Below, one piece after another: positions 60,738 to 64,000 of a stretch of 64,000 bases of DNA (position 1 is the stretch's first letter; every line of letters begins with the position of its first letter). The notes below the pieces were generated by a model. It had not been told where the DNA came from, made no database searches, and was given only the letters and a program-made list of their open reading frames with translations. This DNA comes from Rapana venosa (taxonomy: Eukaryota > Mollusca > Gastropoda > Neogastropoda > Muricidae), in the NCBI GenBank assembly GCA_028751875.1, contig CM054145.1, positions 49,747,066-49,811,065 of the forward strand, read 5' to 3'. The translations under genes and the position numbers were made by a program.

Positions 60738-63338
60738 CTCAGACTTCAGACAGTTTAATCATTAAGGCCATAGCCCCATATGACAGGGGGCCCCCCAAAA
60801 AAAATGTCGTGTGAACAGAACGACTAATGAAAGAAAAAACATTGCAAGTAAGAGGGACAGACAGACAGCAGACAGACAGCGACAGACAGACAAGAAACAG
60901 AGAGAAGAAAACAGAAGAATGAAGAGGGTGGTCAACTTTTTTAGCAGCATGCAAACTATATGATAACAATGTCAGGATACCCTCTCACCTGCTTCACGTG
61001 GTCCATGGCTGCTGTTAGTGTAAGCGGTTCGTTCGTAACCATGCTCTTCAGCCAGTCCCTGAAAAACGGAAGAAATATCATCAACAAACATGCACACAAC
61101 CTCCCCCTCCTCCCACCCTCCCCCTTTCATTCATTTCATTTTGTTGATAGCCCTACCGACCACGAAAGCCATATCAGGGCTGTCTGTCACCTCAATCAGT
61201 TTCAGTTGCTCCAGTGAGACGTTCACTTCAAATTCAAAACCAACGCTTTCTAAAACCGTGAAATATCTAACACTGTCCTTCTGAGAGAAGAAAAAAAACA
61301 ACATTAAATGACACATTACCTGAATCATTTCATTCCTTAAGGCTGATAAACCAGGCTGTGCTGAGGACGCCAGCCATTCCGCTTAATTTATTATCCCCAG
61401 ATTACAAAAAAGCGTTAAAAAAATTAAATAATAACAAACATTTTAAAGTACAAAAAATATACACAAAAAGTACCACATGGGCAAATAACACTGCAGAATG
61501 GACATCCTGTGCCCATCCCAGTGTTTAAATATCACTACCTGGCTGCCAGAACAAAAGAACACAGGCAAACTGCCATATAATGAAAACAGAATTTTTTTGG
61601 GAAAGATTTGCTTGAAAAAAGGCAGGAGAATGGACCAGGAAGGCAGAAAATAAGCAAGAGAGATGATAGAAAGGTAAGGAGAAAGACCGAAACAAAGAGA
61701 GAAAGATACAAAAAAGTGGACATTTCTTGCACAGAATTTCCTGAAGGTGGGGATGCTATTTATACTGAAAGAGCCCCCGACATCCCCACCAGAGGACTCC
61801 CTTAAGGACAAAGGGCAACATACATACTGACCAAAATATGCTCTGTAAACTTCACAGAGGAAGAACAGTCAATCAATAAGATGGTCTCAAAAATGTTTTA
61901 TCATTTTCTCCAAACTTAGCAGATACTGTGTGTTTTATTGTTTGGATACTCCCTCTTCATTTATGAAGCAGTTCAATACTGCAAGGCTCATTCAAGAAGA
62001 CAGTCATCAAACCGACAGTCATCAAAACAATTCACCACAATATTACGTACTTGTCTGCCTCTCAGGGTGTACAGCAGGGCAAGCCTAGACATGGTTTTAG
62101 CATTGTGAATGGAACGAGCAGCATAGAAACAGTAAGTCTAGTATATCCCCAAGAGTAAGAAGGGAAGGTGGCAGGACAGTTAAGACGTTCACCTGCCTAA
62201 CAAGTACACCGTGAGGTTCTGGGTTCGAGTCCTGGCCTTGCCCTTTCTTTCCAGTTTGATGAGAAAATCGAACTGAATGTCAAAAGTCCTATGAGTGAGA
62301 CTATAAACGAGGCCCCACCTGCGAATGCATGCAGAACATCTTGTGCACACATTAAAAACCTGTTCTGCCTTTCGGAAGAGTAGGCAATTTTGCGCTTGTA
62401 CTCCCCGGGGAGAGCAGCCCGAATTTCATGCAGAGAAATTTGCGTGACTTAAAGTGGTATAAATGAAATGAAAACCTTTAAAAATGCATGCACATAGGTG
62501 TCATGATTAGACACTATCCCCAAAGTTGAAATGCGGCTAGCTAAATGTGGGGGGAAAAAATGGTCGCATATGCATAAATCTCACCATTGGTGAACCTCAG
62601 AGCTCTAGCTGAGGACTGAAAAAAACACCCCATTATCATCAAGAAAATGAAGCATCAAAAAACAATATCACAATATAAACCAGCCTTACACTGAAAAAAA
62701 GAGTAAAAAAAACAAAAAGAAAAATGAACATATTCCAGCAAAAAAAACAATCTGGACTAAGCACAACTCACATACAGTTTCTACAGTGGAAGCTTACTCC
62801 CAGCTGACGCACTTCTTGGGGACGGGATAGCTCAATGGTTGGAGCACTCCCTTTCCACCAACCAAGGTTAAGCAGCATCAAGTGTGGTTACCACTTGGAT
62901 GGGTGACTGTTTGCGCGCCTTGGCTTTAGTACAGTTCCCCAGTTCACCCAGCTGTAAATGGGTACCTGCCCTCTTTAGGGTCAGGGAAGGTAAAGCAGCG
63001 AGGGAGAGGAGATGGGTGCCGCCCTCAATATGCTGGCCCTAGAGAAGTGAGGTCTCTGACACCTCACTCCCCTACGACCTTATAGGTTATGGGACACCTT
63101 TACCTTTAGCTTACCCACCTGATAGAAGAAGGGTCTTCAAACAAATAGTCATCCTTCTGAAGCGTAATCTGGTCCAAGGTCAGGTTGGGGTCACACTGAC
63201 CTGGGCAGATCGTCTCTGGGTTCGTTTCCAGCAGGTTGGTGCAGGTGTGGTGGTTCCACCAGAAATTGATCGCCACGTTGCTGTTGTGGGACCGCACCTG
63301 GTGAATCCTGGTGACAATTCCATCCACGAATCCACTGT
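55760..63338 (-). CDS. Putative ER-lumen JmjC/cupin-type oxygenase with EF-hand and RDEL tail (3' part)
   Basis: This is a partial gene whose 5' exons lie beyond the right edge. The exons called are 63115-63338, 62051-62137, 61191-61280, 60989-61058, about 60111-60143, 56701-56772 and 55760-55879. The upstream exon carries IHQVRSHNSNVAINFWWNHH, the second metal-binding His and the N-x-x-I-N-F-W-W strand of JmjC/cupin_8 hydroxylases. Two helical exons follow, then one perfect EF-hand loop (DLDHDGVFTKEE) and an acidic tail ending ADRRDEL, an ER-retention signal. I infer a calcium-binding Fe(II)/2-oxoglutarate oxygenase of the ER lumen; substrate unknown. The junctions 61191-to-61058 and 60989-to-60143 are the weak points. 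The phases of the best splice sites do not fully close there, so one boundary is wrong or a small indel is present. Confidence 0.62.
56163..56262. repeat. (GA)n microsatellite
   Basis: GA repeats with occasional GGA interruptions, upstream of the terminal exon on the gene strand. Confidence 0.93.
56306..56652 (-). mobile_element. SINE-A, minus orientation, beside the EF-hand exon
   Basis: In plus order: TATCGAGGATAATGGAATAA, AAAAGCGGAACAGGATTTAA, CGGGAATTAAACCCGGG (B box region), CCACTAGGCTATCC. It ends about 48 bp from the EF-hand exon donor. Confidence 0.78.
56701..56772 (-). CDS. JmjC/EF-hand gene: EF-hand exon
   Basis: 24 codons, phase 0 on both sides: IFEKLDLDHDGVFTKEEHDQ, then IDKE. 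The 12-residue loop has Asp at 1, 3 and 5, Gly at 6, Phe at 8 and Glu at 12, a canonical calcium-binding EF-hand. The acceptor lies inside a 50-bp minisatellite, and a SINE starts about 48 bp beyond the donor GTTTGT. Confidence 0.82.
56771..56953. repeat. 50-bp minisatellite, left block (3-4 copies)
   Basis: The unit contains CAGCAGCAACAGACACATGT and AACGGTCACAGGCCACACAA. Copies are near identical. The array starts at the EF-hand exon acceptor and is cut off by LINE copy C. Confidence 0.93.
56954..58463 (-). mobile_element. CR1/L2-like LINE copy C inserted in the minisatellite
   Basis: 5'-truncated, with TAATAATAAT tail at the 3' end. Open frames encode most of the reverse transcriptase: [111 protein letters not shown]. 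The longest intact frame is 243 codons (57409-58140). It is the best-preserved of the three long copies and serves as the reference for copy B. Confidence 0.92.
58463..59225. repeat. 50-bp minisatellite, right block (about 15 copies)
   Basis: The same unit resumes beyond the LINE (CAAGCCACACAAAC...). Units alternate between CACATGAAGCAGAAACAG and CACACGCAGCAGCAACAG types. Units decay, with small deletions, toward 59225. Confidence 0.93.
59531..60010 (+). mobile_element. SINE-B carrying an inserted family-F end
   Basis: The SINE-B head (GGAAGGTGGCAGGATGGTTT, GGGTTCGATTCCCAGC) runs to about 59647. A family-F segment (CAGATGGTACATTGAATAAG to about 59757) is followed by the SINE body (GTCGGAATGTGACTAC, GAGCTCTAGTCAAGGAATGG). 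Confidence 0.7.
60111..60143 (-). CDS. JmjC/EF-hand gene: small exon LIAPAQQVILQ
   Basis: Donor GTATGA. The phase-0 frame LIAPAQQVILQ fits exons on both sides. The strong acceptor (TTTCAG, exon start 60160) would place a TAA in this frame, so a weaker acceptor at GGAAGAG is assumed. Confidence 0.45.
60430..60735. repeat. Long (GA)n-rich tract
   Basis: About 300 bp of GA repeats with interspersed GGA, CAGA and GAAA units, in an intron of the JmjC/EF-hand gene. Confidence 0.93.
60989..61058 (-). CDS. JmjC/EF-hand gene: exon DWLKSMVTNEPL
   Basis: Acceptor TTTTTCAG, donor GTGAGA. The protein-like frame reads DWLKSMVTNEPLTLTAAMDH, then VKQ. It requires a phase-2 exit from the previous exon, which the best donor there does not give. 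Confidence 0.55.
61191..61280 (-). CDS. JmjC/EF-hand gene: exon KDSVRYFTVLES
   Basis: Strong acceptor (TTCTCTCAG). It encodes KDSVRYFTVLESVGFEFEVN, then VSLEQLKLIE. The donor was chosen as GAG/GTGACA because sequence beyond it (61141-61185) resembles a dispersed repeat also found at about 15788-15835. A second possible donor, GTAGGG at 61156-61151, would extend the exon to 61157. Confidence 0.65.
61600..61810. repeat. Dispersed repeat family D, copy 4
   Basis: AAAAAAGGCAGGAGAATGGA, CTTGCACAGAATTTCC and CATCCCCACCAGAGGA match copies 1 and 2. Confidence 0.6.
62051..62137 (-). CDS. JmjC/EF-hand gene: helical exon
   Basis: 29 codons, phase 0 on both sides, between acceptor ATACTAG and donor GTACGT. 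It reads TYCFYAARSIHNAKTMSRLA, then LLYTLRGRQ. The acceptor lacks a long pyrimidine tract. The call rests on perfect phase fit and protein-like composition. Confidence 0.65.
62160..62622 (+). mobile_element. SINE-B with an inserted short ATACA-tailed repeat
   Basis: Head GGAAGGTGGCAGGACAGTTA with B box GGGTTCGAGTCCTGG. The body runs to about 62400. An insert of about 75 bp (CCGGGGAGAGCAGCCCGAA, GTGGTATAAATGAAATG) is followed by the SINE 3' body to GAGCTCTAGCTGAGG. Confidence 0.75.
62820..63108 (+). mobile_element. SINE with tRNA-like A box and 5S-rRNA-like segment, copy 2
   Basis: GGGATAGCTCAATGGTTGGA is followed by a 5S-rRNA-like block (GTTAAGCAGCATCAAGTGTG, then CCACTTGGATGGGTGAC). The common core and a tail ACACCTTTACCTTTAGC end at the splice donor of the 63115-63338 exon. 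Confidence 0.78.
63115..63338 (-). CDS. JmjC/EF-hand gene: exon with metal-binding His and INFWW strand
   Basis: Acceptor TGATCAG, donor GTAAGC; 74 codons entered in phase 1 and left in phase 0. It reads SGFVDGIVTRIHQVRSHNSN, then VAINFWWNHH, a Cys-containing loop (TCTNLL, TICPGQCDP) and EDPSSIRW. The alternative donor GTGGGT five bases upstream gives a phase that fails with the next exon. Confidence 0.75.
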
Positions 63339-63414
63339 CTGATCAAAAGGAAGGATCAATCCTGTACAGCATAATTGTAACACTTAATACAGATACAGAA
63401 TTTAGATACAGCGT

Positions 63415-63620
63415 GTAAGAAGGAAGGTGGCAGGACAGTTAAGACATCCAACTGCCCAACAAGTAGACCGTGAGGTTCTGGGTTCAACAAAAGCACACAA
63501 GTGTTGTGTTTAGACGCCATCCTCGAAGTTGGAATGTGGCTACCTAAACAGCAATAAAAAAATTGTCGCATACACAGAAATCCCACCTTTGGTGAACCTC
63601 CGAGCTCTAGGCCGAGAAAC
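63415..63620 (+). mobile_element. SINE-B with an internal deletion
   Basis: The head (GGAAGGTGGCAGGACAGTTA, GTGAGGTTCTGGGTTC) joins directly to the 3' body (CACAAGTGTTGTGTTTAGAC to GAGCTCTAGGCCGAG). The middle is missing. Confidence 0.72.
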
Positions 63621-63694
63621 AAATACACAAACCAACATTAAAAGACGAAAAGAAAAAAGACACAGCATGTAAAACCTAAATCAGACGGTGGATT

Positions 63695-64000
63695 TTGTAA
63701 CAGCATCATACCACACTGCAGACGTAATATTCAGAGACAGCTTACATCACTTACTACAGATAAAGAATGTAAAAGATACAATATGTAACACCGACTACAG
63801 ACAATGATTTTCGGTCACAGCATACAACTCTACAAAAACATCAAACTCAGAGACAGCTTACATCACTTACTATAGATAAAGGATGTAAAAGATACAGTAT
63901 GTAACACTGACTACACACAATGATTTTCGGTCACAGCATACAACTCTACAAAAACATCAAACTCAGAGACAGCTTACATCACTTACTATAGATAAAGGAT
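63695..64000. repeat. 116-bp tandem satellite reaching the right edge
   Basis: CAGAGACAGCTTACATCACT occurs at 63732, 63848 and 63964, exactly 116 bp apart. The second and third units are almost identical and the first is more diverged. The array continues off the window. Confidence 0.92.

Overview
This is animal (metazoan) nuclear DNA, most likely from a mollusc and probably a marine gastropod. It is AT-rich, has long introns, carries many dinucleotide and tetranucleotide microsatellites, and is crowded with tRNA-derived SINEs and CR1/L2-like and RTE-like non-LTR retrotransposons. The phylum is an inference from repeat style and protein similarity; no species marker is present.

Three protein-coding genes can be supported, all on the minus strand. 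(1) At 1755-2034 lies the first coding exon of a Nance-Horan-syndrome (NHS)-family protein with an N-terminal WAVE-homology-like segment; the rest runs off the left edge. (2) From 43089 down to 12387 lies a complete macoilin gene (MACO1/TMEM57): 12 coding exons whose splice phases all close, giving about 657 residues against 664 in human. (3) From 63338 down to 55760 lies the 3' part of a gene for a probable ER-lumen JmjC/cupin-type oxygenase. It has a C-terminal EF-hand and ends in RDEL; its 5' part lies beyond the right edge.

Between genes 2 and 3 (43.1-55.7 kb) sit two divergent tRNA-Leu genes, AAG and UAG. Over 82 bases they differ only at the wobble base and the discriminator base.

The rest is repeats, several in readable nests. 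Macoilin intron 5 holds a three-level nest: a zinc-finger-bearing RTE-like element, split by a CR1/L2-like LINE, split in turn by a 1.6 kb non-autonomous DNA transposon with 5-bp target duplications. Macoilin intron 9 holds a TTAA-flanked piggyBac-like element with another copy of that transposon inside. A third LINE copy splits a 50-bp minisatellite that abuts the EF-hand exon.

The most striking observation is LINE copy B (45783-47797). About 1 kb of it, roughly 45870-46857, shows dense T-to-C change on the plus strand, which is A-to-G in the LINE sense strand. The neighbour preference fits ADAR-type A-to-I hyperediting, and the tract ends abruptly against unaltered sequence. Other points include two SINE families that share a body but have different tRNA heads, a SINE with a tRNA-like A box fused to a 5S-rRNA-like segment, a decayed tandem copy of the last exon of gene 3, and a 116-bp satellite running off the right edge.
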